DNA of 64,000 nucleotides from Brevibacillus laterosporus (GTDB taxonomy: Bacteria; Bacillota; Bacilli; Brevibacillales; Brevibacillaceae), in the NCBI GenBank assembly GCA_007833815.1, contig CP033464.1, positions 1,807,501-1,871,500 of the forward strand. Reading direction: 5' to 3'. Shown here one piece after another: positions 42,184 to 51,070 of the stretch (position 1 is the first letter of the stretch; every line of letters starts with the position of its first letter). A model generated the notes under the pieces. It had not been told where the DNA came from. It did no database searches and saw only the letters and a list, made by a program, of their open reading frames with translations. The translations under genes and the position numbers were made by a program.

Positions 42184-43313
42184 ACATGTTATGGCAACAT
42201 AAAACAATTCCTGCGCCAACTCCTGTAGGAAGCTATCAACCCGAAGATGTTGTATTTTTGTTAAAAGACATTAGCCATGTAAGTTTAGAGAGAGATACAG
42301 AAGATCGTGAAGAATTGATTCAGGGCGGTGTACATTATTCTGAAATGTTACCGATTGAATATCAACCAACGCAGGCTTATCTGGAACTTTTTCATCAAAC
42401 CTTACAAGAAAATGCCCATATAGTAGCAATGGCGGCTGGAATCGTAGCTGAGCTGATTGTGAAAAAACGGGGTAAAAATCTTGTTCTAGCTTCCCTAGCA
42501 AGAGCAGGAACACCTATTGGAATTTTAATAAAGCGGTATATCAAGCAAATTCATAACCTCGATATTCCCCACTACAGCATGTCGATCATTCGTGGAAAAG
42601 GCATAGATGAAAATGCGGTCATGTATATGCTTCAACAGCATGAGGGGGCTGACATTCAGTTTGTAGATGGATGGACGGGCAAAGGAGCCATTACACAAGT
42701 GCTACATGACGCTTGCCAATCTTTCTATGAAACATACGGCTATTTATTACACTCTGATTTGGCTGTCTTGGCTGATCCAGGTCATTGTGTGGAGACGTTT
42801 GGAACACGAGAGGACTTCATTATTCCGAGTGCTTGCCTGAACTCGACGGTATCAGGATTAATGAGTCGCACGGTACACCGAGCAGATTTACTTTCAGAAA
42901 AAGAGTTTCACGGGGCCAAATATTATAAAGAGTGGGAAGCAGAAGACCTTTCAAACTATTTTATCGACACTGTCTCTAGTTTTTTTGCAGAAATAGCAGG
43001 AGAAGCAAAGCAACGAATGGAACAAACGTTACAAGCGAACCTACCTATTACCTGGAAAGGAATGAAAGATATTCAAAAAATTCAAGAGCATTTTCACATT
43101 GAGGATAGTAACTTAGTGAAACCAGGAGTAGGTGAGACGACTCGTGTGCTACTGCGAAGAGTGCCTTGGAAGATTCTCGTAAATCGTCTGGATAATCCCC
43201 ATGTAAAACACATTCTGTTGTTGGCTAAGGATCGTGGCGTTCCAGTGGAAGAATTTCCTGAGCTGTCCTATTCATGTTGCGGATTGATTCGTCCTATGAA
43301 AGGGGAAGAGTAA
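42180..43313 (+). CDS. StiP-family protein with PELOTA RNA-binding domain
   Basis: A 377-residue Ter-operon protein. Residues 1-270 match the family described first as a phosphoribosyltransferase and now labelled cysteine protease StiP (LVLASLARAGTPIGILIKR, PHYSMSIIRGKGID, FVDGWTGKGAI). Residues 300-377 form a PELOTA/L7Ae-like RNA-binding domain (GETTRVLLRRVPWKILV, HILLLAKDRGVP). I cannot tell which activity applies; there is no test in sequence alone. ATG 42180 overlaps the upstream stop (ATGA) and has AGGAGG 7 nt before it. Confidence 0.85.
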   Translation: MNMLWQHKTIPAPTPVGSYQPEDVVFLLKDISHVSLERDTEDREELIQGGVHYSEMLPIEYQPTQAYLELFHQTLQENAHIVAMAAGIVAELIVKKRGKNLVLASLARAGTPIGILIKRYIKQIHNLDIPHYSMSIIRGKGIDENAVMYMLQQHEGADIQFVDGWTGKGAITQVLHDACQSFYETYGYLLHSDLAVLADPGHCVETFGTREDFIIPSACLNSTVSGLMSRTVHRADLLSEKEFHGAKYYKEWEAEDLSNYFIDTVSSFFAEIAGEAKQRMEQTLQANLPITWKGMKDIQKIQEHFHIEDSNLVKPGVGETTRVLLRRVPWKILVNRLDNPHVKHILLLAKDRGVPVEEFPELSYSCCGLIRPMKGEE

Positions 43314-44138
43314 ATGCTTTACGCTAGTGACCTAGATCAAACTCTTATTTATTCACGTAGATCATTCGGAGCTTTTGATGAAAATAGCGAGAAAATCCGT
43401 CTAGTAGAGATGAGAGGGGAAAAAGAGATTTCTTTCATGGTGCAGAGAGCGACAGATGTATTAAAAGAGATCGCAGCTCAGATGATGTTTGTTCCTGTGA
43501 CGACTCGGACCAGAGAACAATATCGTCGGATTCATCTATTTTATAAAGAGATACGGCCTACATACGCTGTCACTAGTAATGGTGGGCATATTTTATATAA
43601 CGGTCAACTAGATATGGCGTGGAACCATTCGGTGACTCAGAAAATCGAGGACAGTTCTCTTCCCCTTCATGAGCTTATAAAAGCTTTTGCTGAAATAAAA
43701 AGTAGTGAGTGGTTACATAATGAATACATCGCTGACAAGCTTTTCTACTATTGTACAGTGAATCGAACTACCATGCCGATGGAAGAGATTCTGGTCTTTG
43801 GAGACTGGGCGAATCAGAAGGGTTGGAATCTATCTATTCAAGGAAGAAAAGTGTATATCGTTCCACATGCAGTGAACAAGCGGGATGCAGTAAGGGCCAT
43901 CCAAGAACGTGAGGGTCTTACCACCCTGATTTCTTCGGGAGATTCTTTGTTGGACTTTCCTTTGCTAGATGCCTCAGACATCTCGATTGCACCACCACAT
44001 GGAGAACTATTTCAACTACGGGATAGGGGAAATATTCAATTTACACAAAAAAGTGGAATTCTGGCATCTCTAGAGATTGTTGAAATGGTTATGCAGGTTT
44101 TGCAAGAGGGTCGGGAGCGGACGAAAATGAATCTTTAG
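43314..44138 (+). CDS. HAD-family phosphatase of Ter operon
   Basis: A 274-residue HAD hydrolase with the Cof/SPP-like arrangement: motif I SDLDQTLIYS at the N-terminus, Thr in VPVTTRT, and motif IV SSGDSLLDFPLL near residue 205. A cap domain lies between. Expected to dephosphorylate the pathway's nucleotide-like product. It starts one base after the stop of the StiP/PELOTA gene and is the last gene of the block. Confidence 0.87.
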   Translation: MLYASDLDQTLIYSRRSFGAFDENSEKIRLVEMRGEKEISFMVQRATDVLKEIAAQMMFVPVTTRTREQYRRIHLFYKEIRPTYAVTSNGGHILYNGQLDMAWNHSVTQKIEDSSLPLHELIKAFAEIKSSEWLHNEYIADKLFYYCTVNRTTMPMEEILVFGDWANQKGWNLSIQGRKVYIVPHAVNKRDAVRAIQEREGLTTLISSGDSLLDFPLLDASDISIAPPHGELFQLRDRGNIQFTQKSGILASLEIVEMVMQVLQEGRERTKMNL

Positions 44139-44225
44139 AAACAGTGAATTAATAATCGACTTTTCTCATCATAGAGAAAAACTTTAGTAATGCGATTGGT
44201 TTTCCTATTGGTTTCCCCAAACAGA

Positions 44226-44270
44226 AAAGCACATGTTCTTGGCACGTGTTGTAGCGAGAATATGTGCTAT
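44226..44270. repeat. Inverted repeat after the Ter block
   Basis: AGCACATGTTCT and AGAATATGTGCT pair over 12 bp with one wobble around a 17-20 nt loop. There is no T-run, so its role is uncertain; it may mark the 3' end of the block. Confidence 0.45.
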
Positions 44271-44335
44271 TTCTGAGGAAAAGAAGAAAAAGCATGGGTG
44301 AACGCTGAAATCGTTTTACATAGATTCAAGCCTTT

Positions 44336-45292
44336 TCAACTATCGATTACATTCGAATTTTTTCCTGATGTAGAAGGTTTTTGACTTAGCAAGAAAACCA
44401 TGACTAGAACAGATAGAGTCCCTACGGATTGGAAAATTCCAAAAGGTACATGTAAAAGTAGAACGGATGAAATAATAGCTGCAAGTGGCTCCGTACACCC
44501 TAGTAAACTTGTTTCTTTTGGAGTAATATATCTTATACTTTCAAGATAAAGGTAGAAAGCGATTAATGTACCGAAAATAACAACGAACCCAATTAATAAA
44601 AAAGTTTCTAAGGTTAGATTCTCGATACGAGATAAAAATATGATTTTTCTTGTAGAGATAAAGCTTAGGAGCGTTAATCCAATCCCCCCGATAATCATAC
44701 CCCAGCCAACAACGATAGAAGAAGCCCATTTATCTAATAATCCCTTTGAATAAAGTGTATAGAACGCTAAAGTTAAACCAGATAAAATACCCCAAATGAT
44801 TGCTGGTTTAGATACTGTTAAATTATCTGTTGATCCATTCGTAAGTAATAAAAAGGTTCCTAATAAAGCTAAAAAAATAGATATGGTATCAATTTTTGTA
44901 GGAAAAGTTTTACATTTCATAATAAGATAGAAAGTAATAAATATAGGAGCTAAGTACTGTAATAAGGTTGCAACAGCAGCATTTCCCGCATTAATCGAAG
45001 CAAAATACGTGTATTGGACCCCTAGCATGCCTCCTATTCCAAAAAGAATAATTTTTACTGATTCTTTTTTATCTTTCCATATGCCAAATATTTGATATCT
45101 TTTTGGGCTAAATGATGACAGAAGCAACAAAATCATTCCTGAAATCAATAGTCGAATTGTAACAAGCCACTCTGTAGAAATGTTTACTTGTTGGAAAAGC
45201 TGTTGAGCAACGGTACCTGATATACCCCATAAACCGGCACCTGTAATTACCATCACCATTCCTTTAAATCGATTTCCATCTATTTCTTTCAA
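44336..45292 (-). CDS. EamA/DMT-family exporter
   Basis: A 318-residue drug/metabolite transporter with ten membrane segments in two EamA repeats (MVITGAGLWGISGTVAQ at the start; the second repeat begins near PAIIWGILSGLTLAFYTLYSKG). Such proteins export amino acids or small metabolites. The TTG start follows AAGGAGGGG. It is divergent from the diaminopropionate genes with a 180-bp shared intergenic region, so it is a candidate exporter of their product. The alternative is unrelated amino-acid efflux. Confidence 0.87.
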   Translation of the reverse strand: MKEIDGNRFKGMVMVITGAGLWGISGTVAQQLFQQVNISTEWLVTIRLLISGMILLLLSSFSPKRYQIFGIWKDKKESVKIILFGIGGMLGVQYTYFASINAGNAAVATLLQYLAPIFITFYLIMKCKTFPTKIDTISIFLALLGTFLLLTNGSTDNLTVSKPAIIWGILSGLTLAFYTLYSKGLLDKWASSIVVGWGMIIGGIGLTLLSFISTRKIIFLSRIENLTLETFLLIGFVVIFGTLIAFYLYLESIRYITPKETSLLGCTEPLAAIISSVLLLHVPFGIFQSVGTLSVLVMVFLLSQKPSTSGKNSNVIDS

Positions 45293-45404
45293 TTGTACCC
45301 CTCCTTTTTACAAAATATCCAAAAAACTACAAATATATAATGAAATATATCATGAGTGATGTTAAAATGAAATGGGTTAAAAACATTATAAATATTTTAA
45401 ATTA

Positions 45405-45431
45405 TTTACAAGTGTGTTTCGTATATATAGT
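45405..45431 (+). promoter_or_regulatory. Putative promoter of the diaminopropionate operon
   Basis: TTTACA and TATAGT are spaced by 15 bp, 41 bp before the GTG start. A TATATA four bases earlier is an alternative -10. No recognisable Fur box is present. Confidence 0.3.
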
Positions 45432-45472
45432 AAACTTATCATTCTCTATTTAGCTGTAAAGGGGGAAAAAAT

Positions 45473-46234
45473 GTGTTATCTGAGCTAAGAGTAGTACCGA
45501 TCAGTCAAGTGTTTTTACATGAAGAGTATGAAATAGAAAGGCTAGAAAAACTTTGCTCTAAAATTAAAAATGAGCAAAAAGTAAAAAATCCTCCTATTGC
45601 TTTACAACTTGAGCATAACAAATATTTGATTCTTGATGGAGCTCACCGCACATTATCCTTACAGAAATTGAATTGTAAAAGAATCGTGATACAAGTGGTT
45701 GACTTAGAGTATTTATCAATTGATTCTTGGGCACATCACATTTTGGATGCCGAAAATCTTATTGAGGAATTACTCCAGAATCCAGATTTAATGTGGAGAA
45801 AAGAAACATATTCTGTAGATCCAATTGCAACCATCTTCGTTAGTAATGAGAAACACTATGTATATACCGCTGCAGATGTTCACATGGATATAAAAAAGAG
45901 GATTACGATTTGGAAGGAAATTGTTAATTCTTATTCGACTAAATATACATTTAATAGAATATCTGCTAGTCAACCGCCTATTGATAGTGGCATTGTTTTT
46001 CATTACCCTGCTTTTCATATAAATCAAATTAAAAATATCGTAGATGAAAACCTCCTCTTACCAGCTGGTGTAACAAAATTTACTCTACATTGCGGACGCA
46101 TTTTGAATTTAAACATCCCCCTAAGCTTTTTAATCCGAGAAGATTACGTAGAGGAGGATTGGAGGGAATTGCTGGAATTATGGAGGTCTTCCATGAGGTT
46201 ATATACTGATCCAGTCTATTTGTGCGAGATTTAG
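45473..46234 (+). CDS. SbnI-like ParB-fold L-serine kinase
   Basis: A 253-residue ParB/Srx-fold protein resembling SbnI, the staphyloferrin B protein that phosphorylates L-serine to O-phosphoserine and also responds to heme. The ParB nucleotide-binding motif is LDGAHR (D55-R59), and an acidic HEEYE stretch at 16-20 is a candidate for the catalytic Glu. The rest of the length agrees with SbnI. GTG start, 7 nt after AAAGGGGG. It is the first of four collinear genes that include sbnA and sbnB, so it would supply their phosphoserine substrate. Confidence 0.75.
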   Translation: MLSELRVVPISQVFLHEEYEIERLEKLCSKIKNEQKVKNPPIALQLEHNKYLILDGAHRTLSLQKLNCKRIVIQVVDLEYLSIDSWAHHILDAENLIEELLQNPDLMWRKETYSVDPIATIFVSNEKHYVYTAADVHMDIKKRITIWKEIVNSYSTKYTFNRISASQPPIDSGIVFHYPAFHINQIKNIVDENLLLPAGVTKFTLHCGRILNLNIPLSFLIREDYVEEDWRELLELWRSSMRLYTDPVYLCEI

Positions 46235-46269
46235 GTATTAGAAATGTAAAAAGGGGGAGGGAACATCAC

Positions 46270-47121
46270 GTGGGGACGAAAAAGACCAAAGCTCAAATTT
46301 TAATGACAGAAGGAAGTTTTCACGCAGTCTATTTAATTAAAAAATGGTATGAAAATGTAGGGCATACTACTTCATTCAAGGGAATCGTTATTAGAGATAC
46401 CCAAGAAAATAGTCAACAAAAGGTACAATTCCATAATGAACACTCTGGTAAAAAATTAGTAACAGAGAATGAGTGGGATGAGCTTTGTGCGCTATATGGA
46501 ACCATCAGTGAGGCAGAAAAAAGTATGGTTTCATTATACGGAATACCGTCCTATCCTGCTGATGTAATTCCACATATTCATTATGGTGGACACAGCTTGA
46601 ATCATGATGATATGGAAAATTTCTTAAAAAATGTGACGCGGGAGTATGATCTCACCGTATACGTTTTTTTAGATCAAATATTAAAACCTTGGTGGATTGA
46701 GTACACAGAGGGAAACATTATTAATGCCCATTCGGCAGTTCTTCCCTATGCGAGGGGAATGTATGCCATTGAAAATATGGCTGTAAAAGGAAATAGTAAG
46801 GATTTTCAAAAAGCTGCCGGAGCTTCCATACATTTTGTAGATAACGGAATAGATACAGGTCCAATTATCAGAGCGGTGAGGATAAAGGATCCATTTCATT
46901 ATGAATCAATTTGGGAAGTAAAAGCTGCTTCTTATCAATTAGCTTTTGAGCTTTTAGTTAACCAGGCAAAACAGGAAGTAGAAAATCCGGATTTACATTA
47001 TGTGGGGATAAAATGTGATGTAAATATAATGGGGGAAAACTTTTTGAGCAAAAATTTTAATGAAGGTAAAAAATATCTGGCGGAAGATCAATTCTTATCA
47101 ATGAAAAAGTCTCAAATGTAA
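46270..47121 (+). CDS. Formyltransferase-family protein
   Basis: A 283-residue protein. The C-terminal two thirds match the formyl_trans_N fold that uses 10-formyltetrahydrofolate. The catalytic Asn, His and Asp are in place: INAHSAVLPYARG (N152, H154) and FVDNGIDTGPII (D191 or D195). The first 100 residues diverge from Fmt, GART and ArnA. It is not a tRNA formyltransferase, because the second domain is lacking. The GTG start is 9 nt after AGGGGGAGG. It sits inside the diaminopropionate operon, so the likely acceptor is that amino acid or a derivative; this is inference. Confidence 0.75.
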   Translation: MGTKKTKAQILMTEGSFHAVYLIKKWYENVGHTTSFKGIVIRDTQENSQQKVQFHNEHSGKKLVTENEWDELCALYGTISEAEKSMVSLYGIPSYPADVIPHIHYGGHSLNHDDMENFLKNVTREYDLTVYVFLDQILKPWWIEYTEGNIINAHSAVLPYARGMYAIENMAVKGNSKDFQKAAGASIHFVDNGIDTGPIIRAVRIKDPFHYESIWEVKAASYQLAFELLVNQAKQEVENPDLHYVGIKCDVNIMGENFLSKNFNEGKKYLAEDQFLSMKKSQM

Positions 47122-47145
47122 TTCAAGAACATAGGAGGCGATATT

Positions 47146-48129
47146 ATGATTTATGAAAATGCACTAGAATTGATAGGCAATACACCAGTAGTAAAGATTA
47201 ATCATCTAGTACAAACTGAAAATAGCGAATTATATGTAAAATTGGAAGGGTTTAATCCAGGAGGAAGTTCCAAGGATAGGGTTGCAAAACGTATAATTGA
47301 GTATGCTGAAAAAACGGGAAAATTAGAAGCCAATGGAACAATTGTTGAATCATCATCGGGTAATCTGGCTATAGGATTAGCTATGGTGGCTAAAATGAAA
47401 GGCTATAAAATGATATGTGTAGTAGATCCTAAAATAAGCAAGGTTAATCTAAATCTTATTAAAGCATTTGGTGCACAGGTTCATATGGTAGATCAATCAG
47501 ATGAGCATGGGAACTACTTAAAAACAAGATTAGCTACGGCACAACTTTTAGAAAGTTCGATAGAGGGTGCTTATTGGCCAAATCAATATAACAATCCAGA
47601 AAATCCAAAAGCGTATATGCATTCATTAGCCCGCGAAATCTATAGTGATTTTCAGGATACCTTAGATTGGATTGTATGCCCAGTTGGCACAGCAGGATTA
47701 ATAACTGGAGTAGCAGCAGAAATGAAAAAGCTAAATCCTTCTGTTAAAATTTTAGCAGTGGATGCTGTCGGCTCGGTTATTTTCGGTGGAAAGCCAGGTG
47801 CACGAAGATTGCTCGGTATTGGAAATGCAATCGTTCCTGGCAATTTAGATAAGAGTTTATATGATCGATTAAGTTATGTAAATGATGCAGATGCGTTTTT
47901 TATGACACGAGAACTAGTATTACAGGAGGGACTCCTAGTTGGAGGTTCATCGGGTGCAACAGTATGTGCAGCGTTACGATTACTAGAGGATTTACCAAAA
48001 GGACAAAAAGTATTAGCCATTTTGCCAGACAGAGGAGATAGATATTATAGCACTATTTTTTCTGATGAATGGATGAATCAAAATGAGATTAGATTACCTC
48101 AATCTATATATAAATCCGTTTCTATTTAA
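47146..48129 (+). CDS. sbnA: 2,3-diaminopropionate biosynthesis protein SbnA
   Basis: A 327-residue PLP enzyme of the cysteine-synthase superfamily. In staphylococci SbnA joins O-phospho-L-serine and L-glutamate into N-(1-amino-1-carboxyl-2-ethyl)-glutamate. The Schiff-base Lys is K43 in NPGGSSKDR, SSSGNLAIGLAM binds the substrate carboxylate, and GGSSGAT supports the cofactor phosphate. The ARRLLGIGN segment fits SbnA better than plain cysteine synthase. ATG follows AGGAGGCG. It is placed directly before sbnB. Confidence 0.87.
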   Translation: MIYENALELIGNTPVVKINHLVQTENSELYVKLEGFNPGGSSKDRVAKRIIEYAEKTGKLEANGTIVESSSGNLAIGLAMVAKMKGYKMICVVDPKISKVNLNLIKAFGAQVHMVDQSDEHGNYLKTRLATAQLLESSIEGAYWPNQYNNPENPKAYMHSLAREIYSDFQDTLDWIVCPVGTAGLITGVAAEMKKLNPSVKILAVDAVGSVIFGGKPGARRLLGIGNAIVPGNLDKSLYDRLSYVNDADAFFMTRELVLQEGLLVGGSSGATVCAALRLLEDLPKGQKVLAILPDRGDRYYSTIFSDEWMNQNEIRLPQSIYKSVSI

Positions 48130-48158
48130 TTACACCCAATTTTAAAGGAGGGATTATG

Positions 48159-49178
48159 ATGTTAGTAGAAACAAAGCCAGAGTTAATCTATTTGAACAAG
48201 CAAGATATTATAAATGTAGGTGGTTATAAGTCCGAGGTTTATGTACAAGCTATAAAGCAAGCTCTTACGTTACATTCTGAGAAGAACTTTAGTCAGCCAC
48301 TAAAACCATATCTGAAGACAAATAAAAAGGATGAGCATATCGCAGATAGAATCATAGCTATGCCTGCTTACTTAGGTGAACCTTCTATTTCAGGTATCAA
48401 ATGGATTGGAAGTAAGTTTACGAATCCTACTAAAAAAAATATGGAAAGAGCTAGTGCTTTGATCATTTTAAATGATCCTGAAACGAACTTTCCTATTGCC
48501 ATATTAGAGGGAAGTGTCATCAGTTCCATGAGAACTGCGGCAGTAACAGTAGTAGCGACTGAATATTTAGCGAAAAAGGGTTTTAGCCATTTATCTGTGA
48601 TAGGTTGTGGATTAATTGCTAAAATGCAAATAAATTCTTTGCTGGAACAGTTTGATCATATTAAGCATGTACATTTGTTTGATCTAGATATGCAAAAAGC
48701 TGAAGCGTTTGTCAAAGAAATACAACAGCGCTTTAGTCATATTATGTTCCGTATCCATGATTCAGCTCAAAGTGCGGTAGAGAATGCTGAAGTATTAGTA
48801 ACTTGCACAGTAACAGCAACTCCGTATATTAAATCAGAGTGGATTAAAAAAGGGACATTTGTAAGTAATATTTCTATTATGGACATAGAGAAAGAGGCAT
48901 TCTTACGTGCAGATAAAGTTGTTGTTGATGACTGGGATCAATCAAATAGAGAAAAGAAGATCATAAATCAATTGGTGCTGGAAGGAAAATTTTCAAAAGA
49001 AATGTTGCATGCAGAGCTAGGAGATATTATTACCAATAAAAAAGCAGGCAGAGAAACAGATGACGAGATTATCATTTTAAATCCAATGGGGATGGCCATA
49101 GAAGATATCTCTTGCGCCTATGAAATTTATAAAAAAGCACGTCAAGAAGGTATAGGAACGGTGTTAAGCTTGTATTAA
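48159..49178 (+). CDS. sbnB: 2,3-diaminopropionate biosynthesis protein SbnB
   Basis: A 339-residue NAD-dependent enzyme of the ornithine-cyclodeaminase/mu-crystallin family. SbnB oxidatively cleaves the SbnA product to L-2,3-diaminopropionate and 2-oxoglutarate. Seen are SGIKWIGSKFTNP (substrate-binding Lys), SSMRTAAVT, and a nucleotide-binding LSVIGCGLIAKM. ATG 48159 lies 7 nt after AGGAGG; ATG 48156 is nearer. It is the last gene of the operon and a terminator follows. Confidence 0.87.
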   Translation: MLVETKPELIYLNKQDIINVGGYKSEVYVQAIKQALTLHSEKNFSQPLKPYLKTNKKDEHIADRIIAMPAYLGEPSISGIKWIGSKFTNPTKKNMERASALIILNDPETNFPIAILEGSVISSMRTAAVTVVATEYLAKKGFSHLSVIGCGLIAKMQINSLLEQFDHIKHVHLFDLDMQKAEAFVKEIQQRFSHIMFRIHDSAQSAVENAEVLVTCTVTATPYIKSEWIKKGTFVSNISIMDIEKEAFLRADKVVVDDWDQSNREKKIINQLVLEGKFSKEMLHAELGDIITNKKAGRETDDEIIILNPMGMAIEDISCAYEIYKKARQEGIGTVLSLY

Positions 49179-49242
49179 ATGTACAACAATACAGAAAACC
49201 AAAAAGCTGGCTGTTTTGATGAGAAGATGATTTTTAAAATGA

Positions 49243-49292
49243 CAAAGAAGCACATTTTTTTGGCGCCATAAGTCAAACAATGTGCTTTTTCT
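49243..49292 (+). terminator. Terminator of the diaminopropionate operon
   Basis: AAAGAAGCACATT pairs with AATGTGCTTTTTCTTT around a long loop, with T-rich sequence following. Confidence 0.75.
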
Positions 49293-49360
49293 TTATTTAC
49301 CTTATATTCTTTTCCCCATTTTACATATACATGGTGTAGAGGGGAAAAGGAGGGGTTTGG

Positions 49361-50785
49361 ATGAACCAGGAGGAACAACGTAAACTGGAATATGCAATTG
49401 ATGAAATAACCGAAATTGCCAAAGGGTTTGGCTTAGATTTTTATCCCATGCGCTATGAGATATGCCCGGCGGAAATTATTTATACGTTTGGGGCTTACGG
49501 AATGCCGACCAGATATTCGCATTGGTCTTTTGGTAAAAATTTCCACAAAATGAAGCTTCAGTATGATTTAAATCTCAGCAAAATTTATGAATTAGTGATT
49601 AACTCTAATCCATGCTATGCATTTTTATTAGATGGCAATAGCTTGATCCAAAATAAACTAATCGTGGCACATGTACTGGCTCACTGCGATTTCTTCAAAA
49701 ACAACGTGCGCTTTAGCAATACTAATCGTAATATGGTAGAGAGCATGGCCGCTAGTGCTGACCGTATTCGAGAGTACGAAATCGCATACGGGAAAGAGAA
49801 AGTAGAAGAATTATTGGATGCTTGCATCGGGATACAAGAGCATATTGATCCAAGACTGATTCATCCCAACAAAGAGAGAATCAAATCAAATGGGAACGAG
49901 ATAGAAGCTCCTAAAATGTATAAGCCTAGTTCACCCTATGATGATTTGTGGAAGCTAGATCAAGAAATAACAAAGATAGACGCTTCTCCTAACCAACCGC
50001 AACGGTTTCCTGTGCAACCTGAGAAAGATCTGCTCTGGTTTATTCAGGAATATAGTCCGTATTTGGCGGAATGGCAACGCGATATCATGACCATTATTCG
50101 CGATGAAATGTTATATTTCTGGCCGCAAATGGAAACCAAGATCATGAACGAAGGCTGGGCTTCCTATTGGCACTGCCGGATTCTTCGGGAAATGGATTTG
50201 ACCGAAGCAGAGACAATTGAGTTTGCCAAGTTACACTCTTCCGTCATACAGCCATCTACTACCAGCATTAATCCGTATCATTTAGGTCTGAAAATGTATG
50301 AAGATATTGAGAAGCGTTACAATAATCCGACGAAGGAAGAACAGGAGCGTTTTGGGCGCAAACCAAATCAAGGAATGGAAAAAATCTTTGAGGTACGTGA
50401 ACTAGATGGGGACATTTCCTTTATCCGTAACTATCTGACAGAAAACCTAGTGAAGGAACTGGATATGTATTCATTTGGAAAGCAGGGTAATGACTGGGTG
50501 GTTACACAGAAGCAATGGGAACTGGTGCGTGATCAATTGGCACTTTCCCGTGTAAATGGAGGCTTCCCGTACCTAACCGTGCAAGATGGTGACTATCTGC
50601 GTAGTGGAGAGTTGTATATCAAGCATCTGTATGAGGGTTTAGAGTTAGATGTTAAATACATCGAGAAAACCTTACCGTATGTTTACACATTATGGGGAAA
50701 AAATGCACATATTGAAACTGCATTAGATGATCGAACCGTAGTATTTAGCTATGATGGAAAAAAGGTTCATCGGAGGTTTTTATAG
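49361..50785 (+). CDS. spoVR: SpoVR family protein
   Basis: A 474-residue SpoVR protein, involved in spore cortex formation in Bacillus. The whole sequence shows the family pattern ([58 protein letters not shown]). The ATG follows AAGGAGGGG. It is usually functionally linked to PrkA and YhbH, which lie 35 kb away here. It is transcribed alone, with its own terminator after it. Confidence 0.94.
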   Translation: MNQEEQRKLEYAIDEITEIAKGFGLDFYPMRYEICPAEIIYTFGAYGMPTRYSHWSFGKNFHKMKLQYDLNLSKIYELVINSNPCYAFLLDGNSLIQNKLIVAHVLAHCDFFKNNVRFSNTNRNMVESMAASADRIREYEIAYGKEKVEELLDACIGIQEHIDPRLIHPNKERIKSNGNEIEAPKMYKPSSPYDDLWKLDQEITKIDASPNQPQRFPVQPEKDLLWFIQEYSPYLAEWQRDIMTIIRDEMLYFWPQMETKIMNEGWASYWHCRILREMDLTEAETIEFAKLHSSVIQPSTTSINPYHLGLKMYEDIEKRYNNPTKEEQERFGRKPNQGMEKIFEVRELDGDISFIRNYLTENLVKELDMYSFGKQGNDWVVTQKQWELVRDQLALSRVNGGFPYLTVQDGDYLRSGELYIKHLYEGLELDVKYIEKTLPYVYTLWGKNAHIETALDDRTVVFSYDGKKVHRRFL

Positions 50786-50793
50786 GATAAAGC

Positions 50794-50837
50794 TTGCATC
50801 TCGGATCATCTATAATGGTGAGACGGGATGTTTTTTT
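50794..50837 (+). terminator. Rho-independent terminator after spoVR
   Basis: GCATCTCG pairs with CGGGATGT (one wobble) around an internal loop, followed by a T8 run. Confidence 0.65.
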
Positions 50838-51070
50838 TGTTGCTTGACTATTCATAAAATCCCCCTCTATTATCGACAATCTAACAACCTTTTTTGCTAA
50901 CAACATCACACATGTTTGAAGTTTAGTATAATAGGTAAGATAGCGTAAAAAACTAAGGAGTAACCAAGTTGTATCAGTTAGGAATTGGTAAATAGCGACA
51001 CAGGGAATTTAGCACCTTAACCTACCCGTAAAAAACTAGACATCTCGAGCAGAAGGAGCTTAACCTGTTC

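Noticed and set aside
45293-45472. Fur box in the diaminopropionate promoter region
   Set aside because: The AT-rich ATAATGAAATATATCATGA is only a loose resemblance to a Fur box; too few matches for a call.
50940-51065. Possible riboswitch in the leader of the CitA-type kinase
   Set aside because: The repeated GTAAAAAACTA and several short helices drew attention, but no conserved core of c-di-GMP, purine, SAM, T-box or other riboswitch classes I know could be matched.
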